64,000 nucleotides of DNA from NCBI GenBank assembly GCA_963796915.1, contig CAWCNI010000004.1, positions 1,736,001 to 1,800,000 on the forward strand. Reading direction: 5' to 3'. The notes under the pieces are model-generated. The model had not been told where the DNA came from. It worked only from the letters and a program-made list of their open reading frames with translations, and ran no database searches. Within the stretch, counting starts at the first letter, position 1; each line of letters opens with the position of its first letter. Origin of the DNA: JAENWD01 sp963796915 (GTDB lineage: Bacteria > Acidobacteriota > Vicinamibacteria > Vicinamibacterales > JAENWD01). Position numbers and translations under genes: made by a program. Positions 55,573-63,689 of the stretch are shown piece by piece.

Positions 55573-56454
55573 ATGACCCGTAGTCGCGTGCCCGCCGCGC
55601 TGGTGTCGGTGGCCCTGCTCTCCGTGCTCGCGGCAGGACCGTGGGCCGCGCCGCGCGCGCGGAGCACGGCGCAGGCGAGCGACGGGTGGACGCTCGCATG
55701 GGCCGACGAGTTCACCCGCGATGGCCCGCCGGACCCGGCGAACTGGAACTACGAGACTGGACTGGTCCGCAACGAGGAAGCCCAGTGGTACCAGCCGGCC
55801 AACGCCTCGTGCCGTGACGGGCACTTGATCATCGAGGCGCGGCGCGAGCGAATTCCAAACCCTGATTTCAAGGCCAGCGGCACGGACTGGCGTTCGCGGC
55901 GTCAGTTCTCCGCCTACTCCTCTGCCAGCGTCACGACTCGAGGCCTCCACACGTGGCAGTACGGACGCTTCGAGATGCGCGGGCGCATCAACACCGACCT
56001 CGGCATGTGGCCTGCGTTCTGGACGCTCGGCGCCGACGGCGAATGGCCGGACGGCGGCGAAATCGACGTGATGGAGTTCTATCGCGGCATGCTGCTGGCC
56101 AACGTCGCTTGGGGCAGCCCGAAACGCTGGGTCGCGACGTGGGACTCCGTGCGGACCCCGATCGCCACGCTCGGCGGCGCGGAGTGGCGCCAGGCGTTCC
56201 ATATCTGGCGGATGGACTGGGACGCCGATCGCATCGAGCTATCTGTCGACGGCCGCGTGCTCAACAGCACCGCTGTCGCTGACACCGTGAGCCCACGCAC
56301 CAGTCGCACGCCGTTCCGCCAGCCGCACTACCTGCTGCTGAACCTGGCGATCGCCGGCCAGAACGGCGGCGACCCGTCAGCGACGACCTTTCCGGCCAGG
56401 TTCGAGGTGGACTACGTCCGCGTGTATTCGCGGACCCGGACAACAGTGCCCTGA
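55573..56454 (+). CDS. Secreted GH16 family beta-glucanase
   Basis: A 293-residue protein with a signal peptide (about residues 1-33). The GH16 active site is GGEIDVMEF near residue 162 (ExDxxE: nucleophile and acid/base), and LGMWPAFWTLG and the C-terminal DYVRVYSR strand are typical of laminarinases (endo-beta-1,3-glucanases). No carbohydrate-binding module is attached. It probably degrades beta-1,3-glucans such as laminarin or fungal glucan. A hairpin terminator follows. Confidence 0.93.
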   Translation: MTRSRVPAALVSVALLSVLAAGPWAAPRARSTAQASDGWTLAWADEFTRDGPPDPANWNYETGLVRNEEAQWYQPANASCRDGHLIIEARRERIPNPDFKASGTDWRSRRQFSAYSSASVTTRGLHTWQYGRFEMRGRINTDLGMWPAFWTLGADGEWPDGGEIDVMEFYRGMLLANVAWGSPKRWVATWDSVRTPIATLGGAEWRQAFHIWRMDWDADRIELSVDGRVLNSTAVADTVSPRTSRTPFRQPHYLLLNLAIAGQNGGDPSATTFPARFEVDYVRVYSRTRTTVP

Positions 56455-56464
56455 GCCAAGCCAC

Positions 56465-56496
56465 CTCATCCAGTCACCACCGACGGGCTGGATGAG
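56465..56496 (+). terminator. Hairpin after the GH16 gene
   Basis: CTCATCCAG at 56465-56473 pairs perfectly with CTGGATGAG at 56488-56496, eleven bases beyond the GH16 stop. The loop is 14 bases and no U-run follows. It separates the glucanase gene from the next cluster. Confidence 0.55.
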
Positions 56497-56593
56497 CTGT
56501 TCGGAATCCGCACGCCGCGCGTTTCACCTGCTAGCCGCTCCAACCGATCGCCAACACCGATCCCCGCCGCGTGTGGCTGGAAGGACTCTTGAC

Positions 56594-57943
56594 GTGCGCT
56601 ATCGCCTTATTGGCGTCCTGTTGTTCGTGATGGCCGCATCCGCGGCCTGCCTCCCGCCGTCTCCCGCCTCGCCGCAGCTCGCCGCTGCCAGGGTGCCCGG
56701 CTTCGCACTCGCGCCAGCGCAGCCCGCAACCGCGAAGGTCGAGAAGGAGTTCTACACCTCGCAGGACAGGCTCGCCGCGATGCACGCGGCTGCGATCTTC
56801 ACCGCGCGTGCTGTCGCCGACGCGAACATCATCGTCGGACCGCCGCAGGAACCCGATCAGTTCCAGCTCCACATGAACGACAAGGTGACCTGCGAGTTCA
56901 CCACACCCGGCGCGGAGAAGAACGGCAACACGCCGAAGTTCGAGTGCAAGATCACGCGCGTTGAAAGCGCCGACGGGCACGTGCAGGAGCTGACGCCGCA
57001 GATGAAGGAAGAGCCCGTCAAGGTGAAGTTCAAGGTGGACAACCGCGAGACCCATTCGGAAATCGCCTCGACCCGCCTGTTCTGGGCCCTCGGGTTCTAC
57101 TCGGACTCGATGTTCCCGGTGCGCGTGACCTGCACCAACTGCCCCGCCGATCCGCAGAGTGGCAGCGGCGCGCGGGGCACGCACGAGTTTCCGGAAGGCG
57201 TCATCGAGCGCAAGTTCCCCGGCCACAAGATGTACGTCGTCGGCAACGAGGAACAGGGCTGGAGCTGGAAGGAGTTCGAGTCGATTGGCGCGCCGAGCTA
57301 CGAGCGGGACGGCCTCAAGATGCTCGCCGCCTTCGTGATTCACAGCGACAACAAGCCGCAACAGCAGCGTGTGGTCTGCGACGGCATCACCGTGGACCAG
57401 GCGACCAAGCCGTTCACGACCCGCTGCGGCGAATCGAAGATGCTGGTGCAGGACCTGGGCGCCACATGGGGCGGTGGCGGCATGTTCACCAGCAACACCG
57501 GCGCGAAGATGAACCTGCAGGAGTGGAGTCACAAGGCGGTCTGGAAGAAGGTCGGCACGTCGGGCCACGAGGCCGACTGCCAGGCGACGCTGCCCAAGAG
57601 CCTCGCCGCCACTGACGGACTGGGCGATCCGCACATCAGCGAAGAAGGCCGGCGCTTTGCCGCGGGGCTGCTCTGCCAGCTCTCCGATCAGCAGGTCTCC
57701 GATCTGTTCGTCGCCGCGCGCGTCAGCGAGATGCCGGAGAACCGCAACAGCGATGGCTCGTTCAAGAACGGGCTGACCGAAGCGGCGCTGGTCGGTCAAT
57801 GGACCAGCGCTTTCAAGCAGAAGCGCGAAGCCGTCGCCGCGGGCCGCTGCCGCTGGGGCACGCAGCCGCCGGACCTCACCGTCGTAGACAACCCGATGCA
57901 TCTGCAGACGGTGCCGAACTTCTGCACGGCGCATCCGTTCTGA
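56594..57943 (+). CDS. Secreted protein of unknown family with kinase-like motifs (active-like copy)
   Basis: About 449 residues from the GTG at 56594, with GGAAGGA eight bases upstream; an in-frame ATG at 56492 lies inside the terminator and is not preferred. An N-terminal signal or lipoprotein sequence ends near the cysteine at 19. K145 in PVKVKF and E156 in HSEIASTRLFWALGF could be the beta3 lysine and alphaC glutamate. HSDNKPQQ (250-257) resembles the HRDLKPEN catalytic loop, and DLG (287-289) the DFG. CTNC (180-183) and other cysteines suggest disulfides. The next gene is a paralog, ten bases away. The enzymatic idea is inference; no known family was recognised. Confidence 0.6.
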   Translation: MRYRLIGVLLFVMAASAACLPPSPASPQLAAARVPGFALAPAQPATAKVEKEFYTSQDRLAAMHAAAIFTARAVADANIIVGPPQEPDQFQLHMNDKVTCEFTTPGAEKNGNTPKFECKITRVESADGHVQELTPQMKEEPVKVKFKVDNRETHSEIASTRLFWALGFYSDSMFPVRVTCTNCPADPQSGSGARGTHEFPEGVIERKFPGHKMYVVGNEEQGWSWKEFESIGAPSYERDGLKMLAAFVIHSDNKPQQQRVVCDGITVDQATKPFTTRCGESKMLVQDLGATWGGGGMFTSNTGAKMNLQEWSHKAVWKKVGTSGHEADCQATLPKSLAATDGLGDPHISEEGRRFAAGLLCQLSDQQVSDLFVAARVSEMPENRNSDGSFKNGLTEAALVGQWTSAFKQKREAVAAGRCRWGTQPPDLTVVDNPMHLQTVPNFCTAHPF

Positions 57944-57953
57944 GGCAACACAC

Positions 57954-59291
57954 ATGAAATCCATTGCGACCGTCGTCGCGTGTCTCTCGATAGTGGCGGT
58001 GCCGTGTCTGGCGTCCGCACGCGACTGCCAGGTGCCGAAGCAGATGAGCAAGGCGCAGAAGCTGCCGTGCGTGCAGGCGGCCGGCACGGCGATCGATCAG
58101 CCGACGGTCTCCGCCGAGCAGCTCCAGAACGGCCAGGACTTCAACGCCGCCGATCCCGCGGGCTCGCGCTGGGCCTATTTCACGGCCGACGACGACGTGA
58201 CCTGTCTCTTCAGGCCGCACTACGTCTTCAAGAGCATCAAGGGCAAGAGCCTCAAGTTCCAGTGCTGGCACATGACGCCGGCGCGCACCTTCTTCGACGA
58301 GAAGGGCGCCAGCCTCACGCCGCCGGACGTGAAGGTGGTGATCGCGAAGAACAAGGACGGCGAGAACCGCGCGCATCTCTACGACAAGAGCGACGCCGCC
58401 AACGCGAACGAGATCGACGCCGACCGCTTCAAGGTCAAGTACCTGCTGCCACCGTTCCCGGATCACAACACGCGCTACAACGAGGTGTTCACTGAAGTGG
58501 CGGCCAGCCGGATCATGTGGCTGCTCGGCTTCCCCGCCGACCACGAATATCCCGCCAGGTCAGCCGCTTGCGTCGGCTGCTCCCGCGATCCGTTCGGCGA
58601 CAACCTGAAAGAGAACAAGGCGTCGCTCCACGACACGCCGGTGACCTTTCCGCTGGTCACTGTCGAACGCGAGCTGATCTGGGACGCGATCGATCCGGAA
58701 GACGACGAGACGTGGTCGTGGAAAGACGCGGCGCAGTTCTACACTGGCGGGCAGTGGACCGCCGAGCAGCGCGTCAACTACGACGCCTATCGCCTGGCGC
58801 TGAGCCTGTTCAACTACAACAACGCGATCGACATCCAGAACCGCATCGCCTGCGCGGAATGGCAGGCCGGCGCCTCGAACCCGAAGATCTGCACGCGTCC
58901 GATGATCTTCGTCCAGGACCTGGGCTCGACGTTCGGGAAGAGCAAGTCGAACATCTTCGGCACCAACCCCCGGGGCAGCTACAGCGATTGGCAGCCACAG
59001 ACAGTGTTCACCAACGCCGCGTCGTGCCAGCTGCGCAACACGATGGACGGCCCGTCCAGCGTGCTGAAGCAGGGCCAGGACCTGCTGGTGTCCCGCCTCG
59101 CCCGGCTCGATCGCGACACCGTCAAGCGCATCTTCACGATCGCGCGCTTCGGGATGATGGACCAGAAGCAGATCAAGCGACTGAAGTCCGCCGGCGCCGC
59201 GGATCCGGCCGCCGCCGCCATCGACGAGTGGACCGACACGTTCATGAACCGCGTGGCGGAGATCAAGTCCGCGCAGAACTGTCGCATGTAG
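57954..59291 (+). CDS. Paralog of the preceding protein; catalytic-loop-like motif lost
   Basis: A 445-residue secreted protein (signal peptide about residues 1-22). It shares with the preceding gene the FKVKY block (K162), EVAASRIMWLLGF (E181), YPARSAACVGCSRDP (CVGC at 206-209), TWSWKD, IFVQDLGSTFG (D322-L323-G324) and the C-terminal helices with W and F anchors. In the counterpart of HSDNKPQQ it reads YNNAIDIQ, so the aspartate, lysine and histidine are lost. If the fold is kinase-like this is a pseudo-enzyme partner. It is cotranscribed with the copy upstream and a phytase-like gene downstream. Confidence 0.6.
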   Translation: MKSIATVVACLSIVAVPCLASARDCQVPKQMSKAQKLPCVQAAGTAIDQPTVSAEQLQNGQDFNAADPAGSRWAYFTADDDVTCLFRPHYVFKSIKGKSLKFQCWHMTPARTFFDEKGASLTPPDVKVVIAKNKDGENRAHLYDKSDAANANEIDADRFKVKYLLPPFPDHNTRYNEVFTEVAASRIMWLLGFPADHEYPARSAACVGCSRDPFGDNLKENKASLHDTPVTFPLVTVERELIWDAIDPEDDETWSWKDAAQFYTGGQWTAEQRVNYDAYRLALSLFNYNNAIDIQNRIACAEWQAGASNPKICTRPMIFVQDLGSTFGKSKSNIFGTNPRGSYSDWQPQTVFTNAASCQLRNTMDGPSSVLKQGQDLLVSRLARLDRDTVKRIFTIARFGMMDQKQIKRLKSAGAADPAAAAIDEWTDTFMNRVAEIKSAQNCRM

Positions 59292-59324
59292 GCGACGCCA
59301 CGTCCACCGCCCTGGAGCGCGCGC

Positions 59325-60188
59325 ATGCATGCCCGGCCGCTGAAGCTGCTGCTCGAAAGCAAGATGTTCCAGGTGCTGCCGATGTGCGCGCCGGACAGCC
59401 GCCTCGAGGCCAGCGGCGTCGTCCTCGCCGGGGATCACCTGCTGGTGGTGATGGACAACCTGGCGCAGGTGGCGCGGATTCCGCTCCTGGCGAGGCCGGC
59501 GTTCGGGCTCGGCGGCTTCGTCGGCGAGTTGCTGACGATCGGATACGAAGACATCACGTACGATCCGGAGGGCAAGCGGTACTACCTGCTGCGCGAGACC
59601 AAGCCGGTGAATCACGGCTTCGAGTCTGAAGTGGTCGAGTGGGACGAGTCCTTCACGCGCACGGGCACATGGACGCTCGACTTCAGGTTCGAAACCGAGA
59701 ACAAGGGGTTCGAGGGCATTGCGTGGGCACACCGGGGCGCCGATCGCTGGCTCCTGGCGCTCTGCGAGGGCAACCTGTGTCAGAGCGGAAAGCCGGGCCG
59801 TACGCCGGGCGGCGGCCGCATCCAGATCTACCGCCACCAGCCGCCGCTGTGGACCCGCCACAGCGAGCTGGCCCTGCCACCGGCATTGCCCTTCGAGGAC
59901 TACTCAGGCATCGCGCTGGACGGCGAGAACCGGATCGGCGTCGTATCGCAGGCGTCGTCGATGCTCTGGGTCGGTGAGTTCGAGCCCGGCACGTGGAACT
60001 GGAAGAACGAGGGCGAGCTGTACGAGTTCCCGCTGACCCACAAGGGCAACACCCGATATTTCGGCATCGAAGGCCTGGCCTGGCTCACGCCGCGCCGGAT
60101 CATCGTCGTCTCCGACAAGGCCAAGAACGAGGACCCGCCTCGCGCCCGCGACACCAATCAGTCCATCCACATCTTCGAACTGCCCTGA
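59325..60188 (+). CDS. Phytase-esterase/SdiA-regulated-like beta-propeller protein
   Basis: A 287-residue protein without a clear signal peptide. GYEDITYDPEGKRYYLLRE, NKGFEGIAWAHRG, FEDYSGIALDGENRIGVVSQASS and FGIEGLAWLTPRRIIVVSDKA are repeated propeller blades of the type in the phytase-like esterase and SdiA-regulated families. These usually lie outside the cytoplasm; here export is not evident, although the N-terminus is short and may be misjudged. It follows the paralog by 33 bases. A terminator stands at its end. The ligand is unknown. Confidence 0.7.
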   Translation: MHARPLKLLLESKMFQVLPMCAPDSRLEASGVVLAGDHLLVVMDNLAQVARIPLLARPAFGLGGFVGELLTIGYEDITYDPEGKRYYLLRETKPVNHGFESEVVEWDESFTRTGTWTLDFRFETENKGFEGIAWAHRGADRWLLALCEGNLCQSGKPGRTPGGGRIQIYRHQPPLWTRHSELALPPALPFEDYSGIALDGENRIGVVSQASSMLWVGEFEPGTWNWKNEGELYEFPLTHKGNTRYFGIEGLAWLTPRRIIVVSDKAKNEDPPRARDTNQSIHIFELP

Positions 60189-60212
60189 GGCTCCTTGCGC
60201 CCTCGGAGCCTC
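60187..60212 (+). terminator. Hairpin ending the kinase-like/phytase-like operon
   Basis: GAGGCTCC at 60187-60194 pairs perfectly with GGAGCCTC at 60205-60212; the stem begins at the stop codon of the preceding gene. Pyrimidine-rich sequence follows. Confidence 0.6.
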
Positions 60213-60290
60213 CCTCGCCCTTCTGGCCTGCCTTGCCCTTCTAGGCCTTCTCGCCCTTCTTGCACCTTCTCGCCCTCCCTCGGCCCAGCG
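60213..60290. repeat. Pyrimidine-rich simple repeats
   Basis: Several imperfect copies of a CGCCCTTCT-like unit run between the terminator and the next promoter. No gene is present. The pattern resembles the simple-repeat tract at 174-256. Confidence 0.5.
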
Positions 60291-60325
60291 TGTATTCGAG
60301 CGTTTTCAGGCCTGAAATTCATGGG

Positions 60326-60354
60326 TTGACATATCTGTATATACTCAGTATATT
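60326..60354 (+). promoter_or_regulatory. Promoter with overlapping operator of the gntR-ABC operon
   Basis: TTGACA (60326-60331), 17 bases, then TATATT (60349-60354) is a near-perfect housekeeping promoter. Between and into the -10 lies the palindrome ATATACT-C-AGTATAT (60339-60353), the kind of AT-rich site bound by YtrA-type GntR repressors. The start point would be about 60361 and the ATG is at 60369, so the mRNA is nearly leaderless. The downstream repressor gene suggests autoregulation. Confidence 0.75.
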
Positions 60355-60368
60355 GGTATGCACAGTCG

Positions 60369-60767
60369 ATGGGGACCGCAACCGATTTCGTCATCTCCAA
60401 ATCCGACGGCCGCCCCATGTATCTCCAGATCATGGAGCAGGTGAAGCAGCGCATCGCTGTCGGCGACTGGGCGCATGGCGACGAGATCCCGTCGATTCGA
60501 CAGCTCGCGGTGGCCCTCAGCGTCAGCGTGATCACGGTGAAGCGCGCCTACCTGGAATTGGAACGCGAAGGCGTGATCGTCACGCAGCATGGCAAGGGAT
60601 CCAGTGTCGCGGCCGACCCGAAGCTCGGGCCGCGCCTCTGGGACCAGGAGCTCGCGCAGCACCTGGAGCAGGTCGTCAGGCTGGCGACGCTCCTGGGACT
60701 GTCTATCGACACCATCGAAGGCCGGCTGCGCGACGCTGCCACCCGGATGCAGGAGGAGTTGTCATGA
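60369..60767 (+). CDS. YtrA-type GntR family repressor
   Basis: A 132-residue transcription regulator. The N-terminal winged helix reads GRPMYLQIMEQVKQRIAVGDWAHGDEIPSIRQLAVALSVSVITVKRAYLELEREGVIVTQHGKGSSVA (recognition helix SVSVITVKRAY). A short helical C-terminus, as in YtrA, replaces the effector domain of other GntR proteins. Such repressors usually control their own ABC transporter operon and respond to cell-wall-active compounds. Its end overlaps the ATPase start (ATGA). Confidence 0.93.
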   Translation: MGTATDFVISKSDGRPMYLQIMEQVKQRIAVGDWAHGDEIPSIRQLAVALSVSVITVKRAYLELEREGVIVTQHGKGSSVAADPKLGPRLWDQELAQHLEQVVRLATLLGLSIDTIEGRLRDAATRMQEELS

Positions 60768-61660
60768 GCGACCTGGCGGTGCAGTTCGAGGGCGTCAGCA
60801 AGCGCTACAAGCACTTCACGCTCGACAACCTTGCGCTGGAGGTGCCGACGGGAAGCCTGGTGGGGTTCATCGGCCCGAATGGCGCGGGCAAGTCCACCAC
60901 GATCAGGATTCTCATGGGACTGGTCAAGCCTGACAGCGGGACCGTCCGCGTGCTGGGGCACCGGATGCCGGCCGAGCAGGTCGCGGCGAAGTGGGACGTC
61001 GGCTTCGTGTCGGAAGACATGCGCCTCTACAACGCGGCGACGCTCGACTGGCACCTGCGGCTGATGCAGTCGATCTATCCCACGTGGGATCGGTCATACG
61101 CAGCAACGCTGCTTCGGCGGTTCGACCTGCTGCCGGCGCAGAAGATCAAAGGCATGTCCCACGGGCAGCGCACCAAGTCGGCCCTGCTGCTGGCGCTGGC
61201 GCGGAAGCCCTCGCTGCTCGTCCTCGACGAGCCGACGACCGGGCTCGATCCGGTGGCGCGGCAGGAAGTCCTGCAGGCGCTGATGGAAGTGCTGAGCGAC
61301 GAGCGGCGCACGGTGTTCTTCTCGTCGCAGAACACCGCCGACGTCGAACAGATCTCGGATCAGATTACCTTCATCGACAGGGGCCGCATCATCGAGACCG
61401 GCGACAAGGAGACCTTCCTCGACTCCTGGCGCCGCGTGCGGCTTGAAGTGCCGTCAGGCGTGGTGCTGCCCGCGCTGCCCGGCACTGTCGGCGCCAGCCG
61501 CAGCGGCCACCTGGCGGTCGTCACCACCCGCCACTACGACCCGGCAATGGTGGCGGCCTACCAGGAAGCCGGCGCGACTGTCTGCGCGGTGGATCAGATG
61601 ACGCTCGAGGAGATCTTCGTCGCCAACGTGATGAGCCGCAGAGAGGGGCACGCCGCATGA
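60764..61660 (+). CDS. ABC transporter ATP-binding protein (YtrB-like)
   Basis: About 298 residues from the ATG at 60764, with AGGAGG just upstream; the longer open frame beginning at 60260 is not used. Walker A is GPNGAGKST, Walker B LLVLDEPTTGLDP, and the H-loop region is SSQNTADVEQ, which lacks the usual TH and has Q in the histidine position. The signature loop is MSHGQ instead of LSGGQ, as in several YtrB/BcrA-like ATPases. It pairs with the permease 61657-62331. Confidence 0.92.
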   Translation: MSDLAVQFEGVSKRYKHFTLDNLALEVPTGSLVGFIGPNGAGKSTTIRILMGLVKPDSGTVRVLGHRMPAEQVAAKWDVGFVSEDMRLYNAATLDWHLRLMQSIYPTWDRSYAATLLRRFDLLPAQKIKGMSHGQRTKSALLLALARKPSLLVLDEPTTGLDPVARQEVLQALMEVLSDERRTVFFSSQNTADVEQISDQITFIDRGRIIETGDKETFLDSWRRVRLEVPSGVVLPALPGTVGASRSGHLAVVTTRHYDPAMVAAYQEAGATVCAVDQMTLEEIFVANVMSRREGHAA

Positions 61661-62331
61661 CTCGATCGATGATCGTCCACCTGGTGAAGAAGGACTGGTA
61701 CCTCCAGCGTTACATGATTGCCGGCGGACTCGGCGGCGGGATCGTCTGCCTGCTGCTGATGGGCCTCGGCGGCGAAGGGATGTTCCTGGCCGGCACGATC
61801 GGCCTGATCACCGTGCTCGTGACAGTCGGCTGCGGCCTCACCTTCTCCACGGTGGTCACCGAGCGCAAGGAGCAGACGCTGGCGTTCGTGATGAGCCTGC
61901 CGGTCACGCCGCACGACTACGTGGTGGCGAAGCTGATTGCCAACGCCACCATCTTCCTCGTGCCATGGGGCGGTCTCGTGGCCGGCTGCGTCGGCTTGAT
62001 TCTGCTGCGGCCCGGCGTGCCGGATGGAATGATCCCGATGACCGTGCTCACGCTCACGGAGATTCTGGTCGGCTCAACACTGGTGCTGACAGTCGCGATC
62101 ATGACCGAGTCGGAGACCTTCACCGTCGCCGCGCTGCTGATCGGCAACCTGGCGGTCAACGCCGTCATCTTCATGCTCGCCCGGGTGCCGTCCATCGGCG
62201 GCACGATGAAATCTGAATCGCTCGCGTGGAGCCCCGCGGCCCTGACCGCCCTCGGCGTGGAGCTCTCCGTCATCGCCGCGCTCGTCGCGCTCACGTTCTT
62301 CGTGCAGGGACGCAAGACGTCGTTCCTCTAA
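61657..62331 (+). CDS. ABC-2 type permease of the gntR-linked transporter
   Basis: A 224-residue membrane protein with six helices, starting inside the ATPase stop (ATGA). FSTVVTERKEQTLAFVMSLPVTPHDYVVAKL is the coupling-helix region typical of ABC-2 permeases. Substrate is unknown; YtrA-controlled exporters in Gram-positives respond to cell-wall antibiotics. Confidence 0.85.
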   Translation: MTRSMIVHLVKKDWYLQRYMIAGGLGGGIVCLLLMGLGGEGMFLAGTIGLITVLVTVGCGLTFSTVVTERKEQTLAFVMSLPVTPHDYVVAKLIANATIFLVPWGGLVAGCVGLILLRPGVPDGMIPMTVLTLTEILVGSTLVLTVAIMTESETFTVAALLIGNLAVNAVIFMLARVPSIGGTMKSESLAWSPAALTALGVELSVIAALVALTFFVQGRKTSFL

Positions 62332-62351
62332 CCCGCTGAAAGGAATTTGAT

Positions 62352-63608
62352 ATGCAAGTCGCTCATGACGCTCGAAGTGTGTCCGTCCGACGTCCGGTGG
62401 ACCTCGTTCAGGACGCGCCGGTTGTGCCGGTGATGCGTCGAAACGTGACGCTGGCCAGCCTGCGCACGTTCGTCACGCTGCTCGTCGTCGCGCACCACGC
62501 GGCTCTCGCGTACCACCAGTACGCGCCGCCGCCGCCCGCGTCGCTGGCCGGGGCTGGCGCGTGGCCGGCGTTCCCGATCGTCGATCCCAACCGCTGGGGC
62601 GGCGCCGCGCTGCTGGTCGGCATCAACGACACGTTCTTCATGTCGCTCATGTTCCTGGTGTCCGGCGTCTTTGCGTGGCCCAGCCTCGTGCGCAAGGGCG
62701 CATCCAGCTATCTGCGCGATCGCGCGCTGCGGCTCGGCGTGCCGTTTGTCGCGTCGGTGTTGCTGCTCGCCCCCCTGGCCTACTACCCCACCTACCTGAC
62801 GACGAGCGGGCACGGAGGTGTCCTCGACTTCGCCCGGACGTGGATCTCGATGGGCCTGTCGTACGCCGGCCCGGCATGGTTCCTGTGGGTGCTGTTCGTC
62901 TTCGGCGCCGTGCTGTCAGCGCTCTCCACCTGGACGCCGGCCTTCGTGCCGCGGCTCGGCGGGCTGTTCGGGCACCTTGCCGATCGCCCGCTGCGCTTTG
63001 TGGGCCTGCTGATTGCCGCATCAGCCGTGGCCTACCTTCCGCTGGCGCTGGTGATTGACCCGAGCCAGTGGCCGCACCTCGGGCCCTTCTGGATTCAGGG
63101 CAGCCGCGCCCTCCACTATCTCGTGTACTTCGTGGCCGGCGCCGGCCTCGGGGCGTATGGAAACGACCGCGGGCTGCTGGCACGCGATGGCCGGTTCGCG
63201 CGGCGCTGGCCGCTCTGGCTGGCCGTTGCGTTCGTCGCGTTCGTCTTCGGCGTGGCGATGGTGATCGCCATCATCTCGACGATCCCGAACGGCGGCCCGA
63301 GCGTCGGGCTGAGCACGCTCGGCAACATCGCGTTCGTGCTGTCGTGTGCGGGCTGGTCGGTGGCGGTGCTGGCGCTGTTCGTGCGTTACGCCGGACGGCG
63401 CGCGCAGACCGGCTCCCTCGGCGTGAATGCCTACGGCATCTACCTCTTTCACTACATCTGCGTCACCTGGCTCCAATACAGCCTGCTGCCGGCGAGCCTG
63501 CCAGGCGCGGTGAAGTTCACCCTGGTGCTGGTCGGCGCCGTGACGGCGAGCTGGGGACTGAGCGCGCTGGCGCGGCGGGTGCCTGCCATCGCGAGAGTGA
63601 TCGGGTAG
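62352..63608 (+). CDS. Acyltransferase family 3 membrane protein
   Basis: A 418-residue protein with about ten helices. VAHHAALAYHQY near residue 47 is the catalytic-histidine region of OatA/YrhL-like acyltransferases (R/K-H dyad; the usual arginine appears in LRTFVTLLVVAHH). FLVSGVFAWPSL and the C-terminal GIYLFHYICVTWLQY are family blocks. It likely O-acetylates a cell-surface sugar or lipid. It is 20 bases after the ABC permease on the same strand and may be part of that operon. Confidence 0.85.
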   Translation: MQVAHDARSVSVRRPVDLVQDAPVVPVMRRNVTLASLRTFVTLLVVAHHAALAYHQYAPPPPASLAGAGAWPAFPIVDPNRWGGAALLVGINDTFFMSLMFLVSGVFAWPSLVRKGASSYLRDRALRLGVPFVASVLLLAPLAYYPTYLTTSGHGGVLDFARTWISMGLSYAGPAWFLWVLFVFGAVLSALSTWTPAFVPRLGGLFGHLADRPLRFVGLLIAASAVAYLPLALVIDPSQWPHLGPFWIQGSRALHYLVYFVAGAGLGAYGNDRGLLARDGRFARRWPLWLAVAFVAFVFGVAMVIAIISTIPNGGPSVGLSTLGNIAFVLSCAGWSVAVLALFVRYAGRRAQTGSLGVNAYGIYLFHYICVTWLQYSLLPASLPGAVKFTLVLVGAVTASWGLSALARRVPAIARVIG

Positions 63609-63636
63609 GCGGCGTTCGAACGTGCGTACAAACAAC

Positions 63637-63666
63637 AAGGGCCACGCGATCGCTCGCGTGGCCCTT
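63637..63666. terminator. Bidirectional terminator between convergent genes
   Basis: AAGGGCCACGCGA (63637-63649) and TCGCGTGGCCCTT (63654-63666) pair perfectly over 13 bases with a four-base loop. It lies between the acyltransferase stop (63608) and the PEP-CTERM gene stop (63690) and can serve both. Confidence 0.85.
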
Positions 63667-63689
63667 GCAGAGCTGCGGGAAGTGGACGA

